DNA of 64,000 nt from Spirosoma fluviale (GTDB lineage Bacteria > Bacteroidota > Bacteroidia > Cytophagales > Spirosomataceae): contig CAMDJW010000013.1 in NCBI GenBank assembly GCA_945901025.1, positions 20,875 through 84,874 of the forward strand. The letters are read 5' to 3'. This document shows positions 9,500-18,806 of the stretch, in pieces (position 1 is the stretch's first letter; the number at the start of each line of letters is the position of its first letter). Below the pieces are notes generated by a model, which did no database searches, was not told the origin of the DNA, and was given only the letters and a program-made list of their open reading frames with translations. The position numbers and the translations under genes were made by a program.

Positions 9500-10924
9500 C
9501 TAAGCTAATTTAAAATATTGGTTCACACAGTCGGGAATATCGCTAGCATAATGTGACACATAGATGAGTGTGGTTTGACTATTTGAACAGATATAGTTCA
9601 AAATTTCTTTTACCCGATGAATTTGTTCCTCATCCAATCCTTGACAAGGCTCATCCAAAATCAATAAAGGCGGATTCTTAACCAAAGCCCTAGCTAATAA
9701 AACCATCCGCTGTTCGCCAGTCGAAATTTGCTGAAACATCCGTTGGGATAAATGAGAAATTCCAAAAACGTCCAACCAATGTTCAATCCGACTTTTTTGT
9801 TCTACTGTGATTTTCTTATAAACGCCCAAGGTATCAAACAATCCTGATCCAACGACATTAAAAACATTTGCTGGCTCCTTGAAATAAACATGAAGTTCAG
9901 GACTGACATATCCAATGCGTTTTTTTATATCCCAAATACTCTCTCCCGTCCCTCGCCTACGATCAAACAAAATGATATTTTGAGCATATGCCTGAGGATT
10001 ATCCGCTGTAATTAAACTTAATAAAGTAGATTTACCTGCGCCATTCGGTCCCGAAAGAGCCCAACGAGCACCTGATAGAATTTCCCAATGAATCCCAGAT
10101 AAAATTACTTTTTCGCCATAGCTAATGGTCACATCATTCATATGAACGGCCTGTTGGAATGGTTCGTAAACCTGAGCCGATCTAATCAAATCATCCAACA
10201 CGGTGTGATTAAAAATAAATTTATCAATCTCACGGAATGATTCATAAGCAGAAACAGGGCCATCCCAGGCAACGCGACCATTTTCTAAATATATAACTCG
10301 ATTGACGCAAGCCGGCAAAGCGGCAGGAGAATTGATCAAAATAAATCGAACTGAATTTTCTCTGAGCTTTTCTAAGCAGGTAGATAATATTTCCCTCCCC
10401 TCCACATCAAGACCTAAAAAAGGATTATCCAAAATAAGCCAATCGGGATCCCTTAGGACCGATTTAACTAATTGCAAACGCTTATTTTCACCGTTGGATA
10501 GTTGGACTAATGGCTTATCAATCAAATGGCCTAGCATAAAAAAGCCCAACCAAAATGCTACTAATTCTTCATCTTCATTGGACAGTTCCTCCCGAATCGT
10601 ATACGCATCTCCTGCGTCGGCTGAATTAAAGCGCTGCTGCAGATAAAAATCCTGCATATTGCTCCGATTTTTAAAATGATGCTGTTGCTCAACCAACAAG
10701 ATGCTGGGGTGAACTCGGTTTGTTCTTGATTTGAAAAATACCGATCCTGTTCTAAATAATCGACCTGACAAGGCTTTAGCTAAGGTAGTTTTGCCGGAGC
10801 CGACGGGCCCCACAATCGCCAAAAAATCATTCTCGGTAAGACTAAAGCTAATATCAGTCAATACTTTAGAACCTCCATAGGAAGCACTTAGGCAATCGAT
10901 AATAGCTATAGGTTCCCCCATCAA
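9500..10924 (-). CDS. ModF/PhrA-like double ABC ATPase
   Basis: 474 residues with two ABC ATPase domains and no membrane segment, as in ModF/PhrA-type proteins. Domain 1 has Walker A at 39-46 (GPVGSGKT) and signature LSNGENKR (142-149), but its Walker B reads LILDNP, so the catalytic Glu is Asn, and the H-loop region (FILINSP) lacks His. Domain 2 has Walker A at 292-300 (GPNGAGKST), signature STGEQ (401-405), LILDEP, and an H-loop His (YVSHYASD). One site is thus likely hydrolytically weak. The start overlaps the acs stop (10921-10924). The molecular role of ModF is poorly known, and a link to acetate use is not obvious. Confidence 0.85.
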   Translation of the reverse strand: MMGEPIAIIDCLSASYGGSKVLTDISFSLTENDFLAIVGPVGSGKTTLAKALSGRLFRTGSVFFKSRTNRVHPSILLVEQQHHFKNRSNMQDFYLQQRFNSADAGDAYTIREELSNEDEELVAFWLGFFMLGHLIDKPLVQLSNGENKRLQLVKSVLRDPDWLILDNPFLGLDVEGREILSTCLEKLRENSVRFILINSPAALPACVNRVIYLENGRVAWDGPVSAYESFREIDKFIFNHTVLDDLIRSAQVYEPFQQAVHMNDVTISYGEKVILSGIHWEILSGARWALSGPNGAGKSTLLSLITADNPQAYAQNIILFDRRRGTGESIWDIKKRIGYVSPELHVYFKEPANVFNVVGSGLFDTLGVYKKITVEQKSRIEHWLDVFGISHLSQRMFQQISTGEQRMVLLARALVKNPPLLILDEPCQGLDEEQIHRVKEILNYICSNSQTTLIYVSHYASDIPDCVNQYFKLA

Positions 10925-12831
10925 ATGCGCTCGTCTTTGATTTTTTCAACCACAGCAGGATCTAATAAGGTAGAAGTATCCCCTAAATTTGACACATCCC
11001 CTTCCGCAATTTTCCTCAAAATTCTGCGCATAATCTTGCCCGACCTAGTTTTAGGCAAACCGCTGACTATCTGAATTTTATCTGGTCTAGCAATGGCGCC
11101 AATGATTTTGGTGACAGTGGCGGAAATATCCTTTTTAATTTGATTTGGATCATGAGTGGCATTATCCATAATCACATAGGCATAAATTCCTTGCCCTTTT
11201 ATATCATGTGGATAGGCAACCACAGCAGATTCAATCACTCCAGAATGCATATTAATAGCATTTTCAACCTCAGCAGTCCCAATTCTGTGACCTGAAATAT
11301 TCATCACATCATCCACTCGGCCAGTAATTCGGTAATAACCATCCTCATCTCGCAAACAACCATCCCCTGTGAAATACAAATTTTCATAGGTAGCAAAATA
11401 AGTTGTCCTGCATCTTTCGTGATCGCCATAGGTTGTTCTAATCATTCCAGGCCATGGAAATTTGATGCATAAATTACCTGATACACCATTTCCTATAATC
11501 TCCTCACCCTTTTCATCGACCAAAATAGGTTGAATTCCGGGCAAAGGCAAAGTTGCATAACAAGGTTTTGTCGGCGTTAAATGAGCCAAAGGTGAGATCA
11601 TAATTCCACCCGTTTCAGTCTGCCACCAAGTATCTACAATGGGACAATTTTTCTTTCCTATATGTTCATTATACCAATTCCAAGCTTCTTCATTAATTGG
11701 TTCTCCCACTGAACCCAAAACTTGCAAAGAACTTAAATCTTTATTTTTGACAAAATCAAGCCCAAAAGCCATCAATGACCTAATGGCTGTAGGCGCTGTA
11801 TACAATATATTGACTTTGAATTTTTCCACGATGTCCCAAAAACGACCCGCATCTGGGAAAGTAGGTATACCCTCAAACATCAAACTCGTTGCACCCGAAG
11901 CTAGAGGCCCATAAACAATGTAAGTATGGCCTGTAATCCAACCAATATCCGCGGTACAAAAATAGATTTGGCCTTTTTTATATTGAAATATATTCTGAAA
12001 AGTATAGGTCGCAAAAACCATATACCCCCCGCATGTATGCACAACTCCTTTCGGTTTGCCTGTAGACCCAGACGTATACAAAATGAATAGTGGGTCTTCG
12101 GAGTCCATCGGTTCTGCCGTAAAGTCGGTTAATCCCAATGATTCCATGCGCGACATTTCTTGGTCATAAAAAACATCACGCCCTTTTTCCATTGAAATAG
12201 CTGATTTTGAACGCTCAACAACGATTACTCGTTCCACCGATGGACATGAGATTAATGCCTCATCCATGATATTTTTCAAAGAAATTTCTTTATTCCCACG
12301 AAATGATCCGTCGGCCGTTACGACAATATTGCATTGTGCATCTTGAATACGATCCGAAATGGATTGCGCAGAAAAACCACCAAAAACCACTGAATGAATC
12401 GCACCAATTCGAGCACAAGCCAGTACGGCCACTTCCAATTCAGGAATCATCGGCATATAAAGGCATATACGATCCCCTTTCTTCGCACCATTCTGTTTTA
12501 GCACGTTGGAAAACGTACAAACTTGTTGATGTAATTCTCGGTAGGAAATATTTCTTGAAGCTTCATCGGGATCATTGGACTCCCAAATAATCGCAATATC
12601 ATCGCCATTATTTTCTAAATGCCTATCTAAGCAATTCTCTGTGATGTTTAATTTTGCCCCTCCAAACCATTCAATTTTGGGTTCAGAAAAGTTCCAATCC
12701 AACACGCGATCCCATTTCTTTTTCCAGGTAAAATTTTCAGCAATATTTGCCCAAAATACTTCTGGTTGGTCTACACTTAATTGATAGGCTTGTTGGTATT
12801 CTTCAAAAGATTTTACTTGTAAATTCATCAT
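10921..12831 (-). CDS. acs: Acetyl-CoA synthetase (AMP-forming)
   Basis: 636 residues, the normal length for Acs. It turns acetate, ATP and CoA into acetyl-CoA through acetyl-AMP in the cytoplasm. Visible motifs are the AMP-binding P-loop YTSGSTGKPKG (~250-260), the DTWWQTETGG motif that sets the acyl pocket (Trp there favours acetate over longer acids), YFTGDGCLRDEDGYY, and C-terminal PKTRSGKIMRRILR with the catalytic, acetylatable lysine. It follows a transporter and a small membrane protein by 9 bases and overlaps the ABC ATPase gene downstream, so it is in the middle of a four-gene operon. Confidence 0.97.
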   Translation of the reverse strand: MMNLQVKSFEEYQQAYQLSVDQPEVFWANIAENFTWKKKWDRVLDWNFSEPKIEWFGGAKLNITENCLDRHLENNGDDIAIIWESNDPDEASRNISYRELHQQVCTFSNVLKQNGAKKGDRICLYMPMIPELEVAVLACARIGAIHSVVFGGFSAQSISDRIQDAQCNIVVTADGSFRGNKEISLKNIMDEALISCPSVERVIVVERSKSAISMEKGRDVFYDQEMSRMESLGLTDFTAEPMDSEDPLFILYTSGSTGKPKGVVHTCGGYMVFATYTFQNIFQYKKGQIYFCTADIGWITGHTYIVYGPLASGATSLMFEGIPTFPDAGRFWDIVEKFKVNILYTAPTAIRSLMAFGLDFVKNKDLSSLQVLGSVGEPINEEAWNWYNEHIGKKNCPIVDTWWQTETGGIMISPLAHLTPTKPCYATLPLPGIQPILVDEKGEEIIGNGVSGNLCIKFPWPGMIRTTYGDHERCRTTYFATYENLYFTGDGCLRDEDGYYRITGRVDDVMNISGHRIGTAEVENAINMHSGVIESAVVAYPHDIKGQGIYAYVIMDNATHDPNQIKKDISATVTKIIGAIARPDKIQIVSGLPKTRSGKIMRRILRKIAEGDVSNLGDTSTLLDPAVVEKIKDERI

Positions 12832-12840
12832 TAATGCTAT

Positions 12841-13065
12841 TTAATCAACTCTTTTGTATTCATTTTGTGAAGCATAAACACCAAATACACACATGCCACC
12901 GGTCAATAAGGGAGCTAAAATAAACGTGTAAATGATGGCTGGAACAATGTTGTCCATGCCTCCTTTTTCAAACAATTTTAAGGATTGTTCAAAGACTAAA
13001 AAGTATCCTGCGGCTAAGCCAAGCAAGATCCAAACTATTCCAAAAATCTGTCTTATTCCATTCAT
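12841..13065 (-). CDS. Small two-helix membrane protein paired with the MHS transporter
   Basis: 74 residues with two predicted transmembrane helices (about 5-26 and 41-64). No catalytic motif is visible. It lies between an MFS transporter (2-base gap) and acs (9-base gap). The layout resembles the enterobacterial yjcH-actP-acs set, in which a small membrane protein accompanies an acetate permease, although the transporter here belongs to another family. I believe small Bacteroidota families of this kind (DUF6814-like) are known, but the assignment is from memory. Confidence 0.75.
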   Translation of the reverse strand: MNGIRQIFGIVWILLGLAAGYFLVFEQSLKLFEKGGMDNIVPAIIYTFILAPLLTGGMCVFGVYASQNEYKRVD

Positions 13066-13067
13066 AA

Positions 13068-14648
13068 TTAATCGTTAATTTCTTTATCTTTTCCATTGAC
13101 ATACAAGAGTCCAATCACAAAGCATACCCCGCCAATAATAATGGGGTACCATAAACCCTCTAAATAAGGTTTATCATAAGGAATTGTTTGGCCAGCGGCA
13201 ACAGCCACTTCATTGGCCGTGCTAGCCTTAGCAGCTAAATAGGTCGCCACCGCAGGAAGTAATCCGCCGAAAATTCCATTTCCAATATGATAGGGCAAAG
13301 ACATGGAGGTGTAGCGAATGGCGGTTGGGAACATCTCAACAAGAAATGCGGCAATCGGCCCATATACCATGGTTACGTACAAAACTTGGATAAATACCAA
13401 CAAAATTAAAAACCAAAAACTGAATGAACCCACATGAACGATCCTTTTTACTTCAGGTTTTTTGGGATTTTTACCTGGAAAAATCGTAGTCAACGATGAT
13501 TCCTCTAAAGTCAATTTTGATCCATCCGTATACGAAAATTCCGTTTTTACCGTCTTCTTCAAATCGACACTATTCGGTATCATGAAATAGTCTGTATGAA
13601 TCACCTTTGAACCAGCCACTTCTGTTTTTAGCGACACATCTGCTGCCTCATACATCGCCTGATAAATAGGCCGGTAGGTACAAATGGCTAATAACATTCC
13701 GGTCAGCATGACTGCTTTTCGGCCAATTTTATCCGAGAGCCAACCAAAAAAGATGAAAAATCCTGTGCCACCCGCTAAAGAAGCAGCAATGATGTAATTG
13801 CTTTGCTCAAATTCTATATTGGCTACTTTTTGAAGGAAAGAAAGGGCATAAAACTGACCCGTGTACCAGACGACTCCTTGGCCCATCGTAGCACCAAATA
13901 AGGCCAATAAAACAAATTTGAAATTCAGTTTTTTACCAAATGATTCTTTTAGGGGGTTTGCCACAATTTTACCTTCTTGTTTTGCCTTTTCAAACATAGG
14001 CGACTCATCCATATTTTTTCGAATGAAATATGATATACCCACCATGACGATGGATATGAGGAAAGGGATACGCCAACCGAAATTCGCGAAGGCTTCTGCG
14101 CTCATCGATTTTTTGGTAGCCAGAATGACCAACAAAGAAATGAATAAGCCTAAAGAAGCAGTAGTTTGAATCCAAGCTGTTCGATACCCTCTTTTTCCCG
14201 GCTCTGAATGTTCGGCCACATATGTTGCCGCACCCCCATATTCACCACCTAAGGCCAAGCCTTGCAACAACCTCAAAATTAAAACAAGTAGTGGCGCCAG
14301 AAAACCGATGGTCTCATAACCCGGAATTAATCCGATCGCAAAAGTTGAGAAGCCCATGATCAACAAAGTAACCATGAACGTATATTTACGGCCAATCAAA
14401 TCCCCTAAACGACCAAAAAATAAGGCACCAAAAGGGCGAACCACAAAACCTGCCGCGAAAGTAGCTAAGGTGGATAAAAATGCAGCGGTGGGGTTATCAG
14501 AAGGGAAAAATTTAGTCGCTATCACGACGGACAAGCTACCAAAAATATAAAAATCGTACCATTCAATTAGGGTTCCGACGGATGAGGCAGCGATAACTTT
14601 GCGAAGTTTTTTCTTGTCGACCTGTTCGGAGGAAATAGATGAATTCAT
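13068..14648 (-). CDS. MFS transporter, metabolite:H+ symporter (MHS) family
   Basis: 526 residues with 12 predicted helices. The N-terminal IEWYDFYIFG and the loop motif GRLGDLIGRKYTF are typical of the MHS subfamily (ProP/KgtP/ShiA-like), which imports organic acids, betaines or dicarboxylates with protons. A second loop motif (GWLSDKIGRKAVM) opens the C-terminal half. An insert of about 80 mostly hydrophilic residues (about 335-415) lies between helices 8 and 9, and the usual family length is nearer 430-450. It leads the operon with the small membrane protein and acs, so a short carboxylate such as acetate or propionate is a likely substrate (inference). Confidence 0.9.
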   Translation of the reverse strand: MNSSISSEQVDKKKLRKVIAASSVGTLIEWYDFYIFGSLSVVIATKFFPSDNPTAAFLSTLATFAAGFVVRPFGALFFGRLGDLIGRKYTFMVTLLIMGFSTFAIGLIPGYETIGFLAPLLVLILRLLQGLALGGEYGGAATYVAEHSEPGKRGYRTAWIQTTASLGLFISLLVILATKKSMSAEAFANFGWRIPFLISIVMVGISYFIRKNMDESPMFEKAKQEGKIVANPLKESFGKKLNFKFVLLALFGATMGQGVVWYTGQFYALSFLQKVANIEFEQSNYIIAASLAGGTGFFIFFGWLSDKIGRKAVMLTGMLLAICTYRPIYQAMYEAADVSLKTEVAGSKVIHTDYFMIPNSVDLKKTVKTEFSYTDGSKLTLEESSLTTIFPGKNPKKPEVKRIVHVGSFSFWFLILLVFIQVLYVTMVYGPIAAFLVEMFPTAIRYTSMSLPYHIGNGIFGGLLPAVATYLAAKASTANEVAVAAGQTIPYDKPYLEGLWYPIIIGGVCFVIGLLYVNGKDKEIND

Positions 14649-14906
14649 ATAATAGGTTTATTGTGATAAAATCACTTAACATGCCAAATTAAGCAATATT
14701 TCATTATTTTTAGAAAAAATTAATCTTAATTATGAGAAAAATACCCTTCAAACCGATTGAATTCTCGGCATTTTAAAGATATCCATTGATATAGCAGGAA
14801 ATTAAAATTTCGTCGCAAAAATTAAATGATAGGGTAAATATCCAAAAAACTTATTATATCATTGCGGTACATTAAAATTCAAATTAAAATTAAAACCTAT
14901 TTCAAT
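14649..14906. other. Divergent intergenic region (MFS operon / isomerase gene)
   Basis: About 258 AT-rich bases between divergent genes must hold both promoters. GTGATAAAATCAC at 14663-14675 resembles a Crp/Fnr site but has a 5-base instead of a 6-base spacer and lies only 15 bases before the MFS start. No clear -7 element was identified. Confidence 0.4.
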
Positions 14907-15917
14907 ATGTCAAATCAAAACAATCAATCTCGTCGTCAATTTTTGATCAACGGGTCATTAGCTTCTTTAGGAGTTTTATGGGCAAGCCAGGCAGCTGTTT
15001 CAAGTACATTATTTGCTGGAAAGCCAAATTCTAAATTTGGAGGTGTTCAAATTGGAGCCATCACTTATTCATTCCGCAGTATGCCTGGTAGTGTTGATGA
15101 TTTAATTAAATACTGTGTAGAATGTAATATTAGTGCAATTGAATTAATGGGTGACGCTCCTGAAGAATATGCGGGCAAACCAAAAAATACGATGGCTAGA
15201 CCTAATTATGTTCCAGGTCAACCACGTCAGCAGATGACAGATGAACAAAGGGCAGCTATGGCAAAATACAATAAAGATGTTGCTGATTGGCGTGCAAGCG
15301 TTTCGATGGATAAGTTTGTTGAAGTTAGAAAAATGTTCAACAAGGCCGGGATTTCAATATATGCATTCAAACCCAACGCTTTAGGTCCAAATAACTCCGA
15401 TGCAGAGGTTGAATATGCGTTAAAAGCAGCAAAGGCTTTAGGAGCAAATTCGGTAACGATTGAATTACCTACCGATTTAAAACAATCTCAAAGATTAGGT
15501 GATTTAGCGTCCAAACATAAAGTTTACATCGGATATCATGCACATTTACAGGCCACGGATACCGCTTGGGATGCAGCTTTAGCACAATCACCTTATAATT
15601 CCTTGAACCTAGATTGCGGACACTACATTGCTGCAGGTGGTCCAAATACAACAGCTACTTTATTAGCTTTAATCGAAGCAAAACATGACCGCATCACGAG
15701 CATGCACATTAAAGACCGCAAGAATAAAGAAAATGGTGGTCAAAATGTTGCTTGGGGTCAAGGAAATACGCCATTGAAAGATATCTTAGGATTATTAAAA
15801 TCTAAAAAATATAAATTCCCAGCTTCAATCGAGTTAGAATATGATATTCCTGCTGGTTCTGATGCAGTCCAAGAGACTAAAAAATGTGTGGAATACGCGA
15901 AAGCGATTCTATCATAA
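14907..15917 (+). CDS. Sugar phosphate isomerase/epimerase-like TIM-barrel protein with Tat signal
   Basis: 336 residues from the ATG at 14907. An upstream in-frame start at 14862 would add 15 Lys/Ile-rich residues before the signal, so the later start is preferred. The N-terminus has a twin-arginine motif (QSRRQFLINGSLASLG) and a hydrophobic stretch ending before ~30. The mature part is an AP endonuclease 2 / xylose-isomerase-like barrel: GVQIGAITYSFRSMPG, a CNISAIELMGD segment, GYHAHLQ, NLDCGHYIAAGG and SMHIKDRK supply the usual His/Asp/Glu metal ligands. Such Tat-exported proteins are common near sugar oxidoreductases in this phylum. The substrate is unknown. Confidence 0.88.
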   Translation: MSNQNNQSRRQFLINGSLASLGVLWASQAAVSSTLFAGKPNSKFGGVQIGAITYSFRSMPGSVDDLIKYCVECNISAIELMGDAPEEYAGKPKNTMARPNYVPGQPRQQMTDEQRAAMAKYNKDVADWRASVSMDKFVEVRKMFNKAGISIYAFKPNALGPNNSDAEVEYALKAAKALGANSVTIELPTDLKQSQRLGDLASKHKVYIGYHAHLQATDTAWDAALAQSPYNSLNLDCGHYIAAGGPNTTATLLALIEAKHDRITSMHIKDRKNKENGGQNVAWGQGNTPLKDILGLLKSKKYKFPASIELEYDIPAGSDAVQETKKCVEYAKAILS

Positions 15918-15935
15918 ATTAAGAATCTACCTATG

Positions 15936-15978
15936 AATCGCGTTGTTAATCTACCATTTTGATTAGCAACGCGATTTT
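15936..15978 (+). terminator. Terminator after the isomerase-like gene
   Basis: AATCGCGTTG (15936-15945) pairs with CAACGCGATT (15967-15976). Inner complementarity TAATC/GATTA lengthens the stem, and a short T-rich tail follows. It separates the isomerase-like gene from the esterase gene. Confidence 0.75.
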
Positions 15979-16011
15979 ATATAAACCAAAAAATACAACA
16001 AGAATAAAACC

Positions 16012-17655
16012 ATGAAGTCAAAATCTACTTTTTTCATCGTTCTGATGAGCTTTTTAACTTTCGTCATGAATGCACAAGAAATCGCCAATCCGTATGGATT
16101 AACAACCCAAGTAAAAACTAAATATGGTACCCTAGAAGGAACCTTCGACACCAGAACAAAAATTGCCAGTTTTAAAGGTGTTCCATTTGCGCTACCTCCC
16201 GTAGGAGCCTTAAGATGGAGAGAGCCGATGGATCCAAAACCATGGAGTGGCGTTTTACAAGCTAAGAAATTCGGTCCAAAAGCCATCCAATCTCCCTTAT
16301 TTGGCGACATGGGTTTTCGTAGCAATGGAATGAGTGAGGATTGTTTATATCTAAACATTTGGTCCCCTAACCCAAAATCTACGGCAAAACTACCTGTATT
16401 AGTCTATTTTTATGGAGGTGGATTTATGGCCGGTGATGGTTCAGAACCAAGATATGATGGAGAAGTAATCGCTCAAAAAGGAATTGTTACCGTCACGGTC
16501 AATTATCGATTGGGCTTATTAGGTTTCTTTTCTCATCCTGAGTTAACGAAAGAATCCCCACACAAGGCCAGTGGAAATCAAGGTTTATTAGATCAATATG
16601 CTTCATTGAAATGGGTGAAAGAGAATATTGAAAATTTCGGTGGTGATCCAAACCGTGTGACCATCGCCGGTGAATCAGCTGGGTCTATGTCGGTCAGTGC
16701 CCAAATGGCCTCTCCTCTTTCTAAAAATTTAATCCACGGTGCTGTGGGTGAAAGTGGAGCCTGGATCGGTTCAGGCCTAGGGCCTGTCACGTTAAATGAT
16801 GCCGAGAAGGTAGGCGTTACTTTTGGTGAAAAAGCAGGTGCTAAATCTTTGAAAGAATTAAGAGACATCCCGACATTAGATTTATACCAAAAAATGTTAG
16901 AGCCAGGAATGCCACGTTTTTCAGCATGTATCGATGGATATTTTATTTCAAAAACATTGCCTGAGATATTTGCCAATAAAGAGCAGGCGATGGTTCCATT
17001 GCTATTAGGTTGGAATTCAGAGGAAATGAATTATAAATCCATGACGAAAGGACAGCCTATTACTACAGAAAATTATTCATCGGCAGTTAAAGACTTGTAC
17101 AAAGAAAATGCAGACAAGATTTTAGCTCTTTATCCGGGTAAGTCGGCTGAGGAAGCAGAACAATCAGCGACTGATTTAGCTGGCGACCGATTCATCGGTT
17201 TCTCTACTTGGAAATGGTTTGATATGCACCGCAAAAACAGTCAAAATCCAGTTTATCGATATTATTTTGCAAAGCCTAGACCTGAAATGATCGTAAAAGG
17301 TGTCCAAGCAGCTCTTGCGGGTGGAGTCGTAAAAGTTGATCCCAATGCCCCTAAACAAGCAGCACCCAAAGGAGCCGTTCACTCTGCTGATATCGAATAT
17401 TTTATGGGAAATCTATCGACCAATTTGACCTACGGTTGGACTGCCGATGATTATAAAACATCCAAAGACATGCAAGATTATTTGGCTAATTTCATTAAAA
17501 CTGGAAATCCTAATGGAGGCAAATTGACGAATTGGCCTGCTTCAGGCCAAGAAGCCCAACCAGAATACATGATTTTAGATGCCAACCCTCGCGTAGTCAA
17601 AGGGACTAAAGATGCTCGTTATGAATTATTAGATTCCATTATCTTCAAGAAATAA
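16012..17655 (+). CDS. Type B carboxylesterase
   Basis: 547 residues with a signal peptide (1-21, ending NAQE). It belongs to the alpha/beta-hydrolase carboxylesterase/lipase family: the oxyanion loop YGGGFMAGDG (~139), the SEDCLYLNIW signature (~109), and the nucleophile elbow GESAGS with Ser222 are clear. The Glu and His of the triad fall in the C-terminal half (candidate VHSADIEYFMG for the His). It probably removes ester groups from a substrate in the periplasm. It lies between two sugar-related genes and has its own terminators on both sides. Confidence 0.93.
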   Translation: MKSKSTFFIVLMSFLTFVMNAQEIANPYGLTTQVKTKYGTLEGTFDTRTKIASFKGVPFALPPVGALRWREPMDPKPWSGVLQAKKFGPKAIQSPLFGDMGFRSNGMSEDCLYLNIWSPNPKSTAKLPVLVYFYGGGFMAGDGSEPRYDGEVIAQKGIVTVTVNYRLGLLGFFSHPELTKESPHKASGNQGLLDQYASLKWVKENIENFGGDPNRVTIAGESAGSMSVSAQMASPLSKNLIHGAVGESGAWIGSGLGPVTLNDAEKVGVTFGEKAGAKSLKELRDIPTLDLYQKMLEPGMPRFSACIDGYFISKTLPEIFANKEQAMVPLLLGWNSEEMNYKSMTKGQPITTENYSSAVKDLYKENADKILALYPGKSAEEAEQSATDLAGDRFIGFSTWKWFDMHRKNSQNPVYRYYFAKPRPEMIVKGVQAALAGGVVKVDPNAPKQAAPKGAVHSADIEYFMGNLSTNLTYGWTADDYKTSKDMQDYLANFIKTGNPNGGKLTNWPASGQEAQPEYMILDANPRVVKGTKDARYELLDSIIFKK

Positions 17656-17676
17656 TTTTCTATTAATAAAAAAATC

Positions 17677-17703
17677 AAAGGCCGTTTTTTAAACGGCCTT
17701 TTT
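17677..17703 (+). terminator. Terminator after the carboxylesterase
   Basis: Perfect 11-bp stem AAAGGCCGTTT / AAACGGCCTTT with a 3-T loop, followed by TTT. It is 20 bases after the esterase stop codon. Confidence 0.9.
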
Positions 17704-17748
17704 TCATGTTGATAATTGATTATTTTTACCAGATCATTTTAATTCAAT

Positions 17749-18798
17749 ATGTCAAACCCAATTATAAAATCAGCATTACTATCCTACGGGATGTCTGGGC
17801 GTGTATTCCATGCCCCTTTCATTGATTTACATCCTGGATTTTCTCTAGCAGGTGCCTGGGAAAGAAGTAACAAAAATATTGAAAAGGATTATCCTGGGGT
17901 TAAATCCTACGCAAGTATTGACGAAATTTTAGCAGATCCCACGATCGATTTGGTCGTAGTTAACACGCCCATTTACTCCCATTATGAATATGCATTAGCT
18001 GCATTAAATGCGGACAAACACATCATTGTAGAAAAAGCGTTTACGACCAATTTACAAGAAGCCTTAGCCTTAAATACATTAGCCAAATCAAAATCAAAAC
18101 ACATTTTTGTGTACCAAAACAGGCGTTTAGATTCCGATTTCCTAACCGTAAAGAAAATAGTGGATGCAGGCGTATTAGGCGAGCTAGTGGAAGTGGAGAT
18201 CAGATACGATCGATTTAATGGCGCCCAGTCACCCAAATTACACAAAGAAATTCCAGGACCCGGCGCAGGCATCGTGAAAGATTTAGGACCTCATCTTATT
18301 GACCAAGCCATTTATTTATTTGGGAGTCCAGAAAAAATATTTGCAGACCTTAGAATGACGCGACCTGAAACCCAGGTAGATGACTATTTTGAAATATTAT
18401 TCTATTACCCGAAGCTCAGAGTGAGACTTAGAGGGGGGTATTATTTCAAAGAACCCGTACCATCGTTCCAATTACATGGAAAAAAGGGAAGCTTTTTGAA
18501 AGTAAGGGCCGACAAACAAGAAACTGATTTACTGGCAGGATTAAAGCCTCAGGGGGATGATTGGGGTAAAGAAACAGAAAATGATTTTGGGATTTTGCAC
18601 GTAGATGGACAGGAAAAAATTAGAATTCCCTCCGAAAAAGGAAACTTCATGTATTTCTATGAGAATGTATTTGACACCCTTCAGGGGCGAGCTGAACCAT
18701 TTGTTCCAGCCATGCAGGGAGCTCAATGCATGCAAGTCATCGATGCTGTTTTTGAAAGCGATGCAGCACAAAAAGTGATTCATTTACCTTCTTTATAA
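17749..18798 (+). CDS. Gfo/Idh/MocA-family oxidoreductase
   Basis: 349 residues. An N-terminal Rossmann domain (LLSYGMSGRVFHAPFI at 10-25, VVNTPIYSHYEYALAAL around 69-86) is followed by the family motif EKAFTTN, where the Lys is the conserved catalytic residue, and by a C-terminal substrate domain (GPGAGIVKDLGPHLIDQAIYLFG). The YGMSGRVFHAPFI form is typical of a YdgJ/YvaA-like subgroup. The reaction is NAD(P)-dependent oxidation or reduction of a sugar or inositol-type substrate in the cytoplasm. The Crp/Fnr gene follows after only 8 bases, so the two may be cotranscribed. Confidence 0.92.
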   Translation: MSNPIIKSALLSYGMSGRVFHAPFIDLHPGFSLAGAWERSNKNIEKDYPGVKSYASIDEILADPTIDLVVVNTPIYSHYEYALAALNADKHIIVEKAFTTNLQEALALNTLAKSKSKHIFVYQNRRLDSDFLTVKKIVDAGVLGELVEVEIRYDRFNGAQSPKLHKEIPGPGAGIVKDLGPHLIDQAIYLFGSPEKIFADLRMTRPETQVDDYFEILFYYPKLRVRLRGGYYFKEPVPSFQLHGKKGSFLKVRADKQETDLLAGLKPQGDDWGKETENDFGILHVDGQEKIRIPSEKGNFMYFYENVFDTLQGRAEPFVPAMQGAQCMQVIDAVFESDAAQKVIHLPSL

Positions 18799-18806
18799 CC
18801 CACAAC

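Noticed and set aside
14663..14675. GTGATAAAATCAC near the MFS start as a further Crp/Fnr site
   Set aside because: The spacer is 5 rather than 6 bases, it lies only 15 bases before the ATG, and no TAnnTTTG element stands at the spacing seen in the island.
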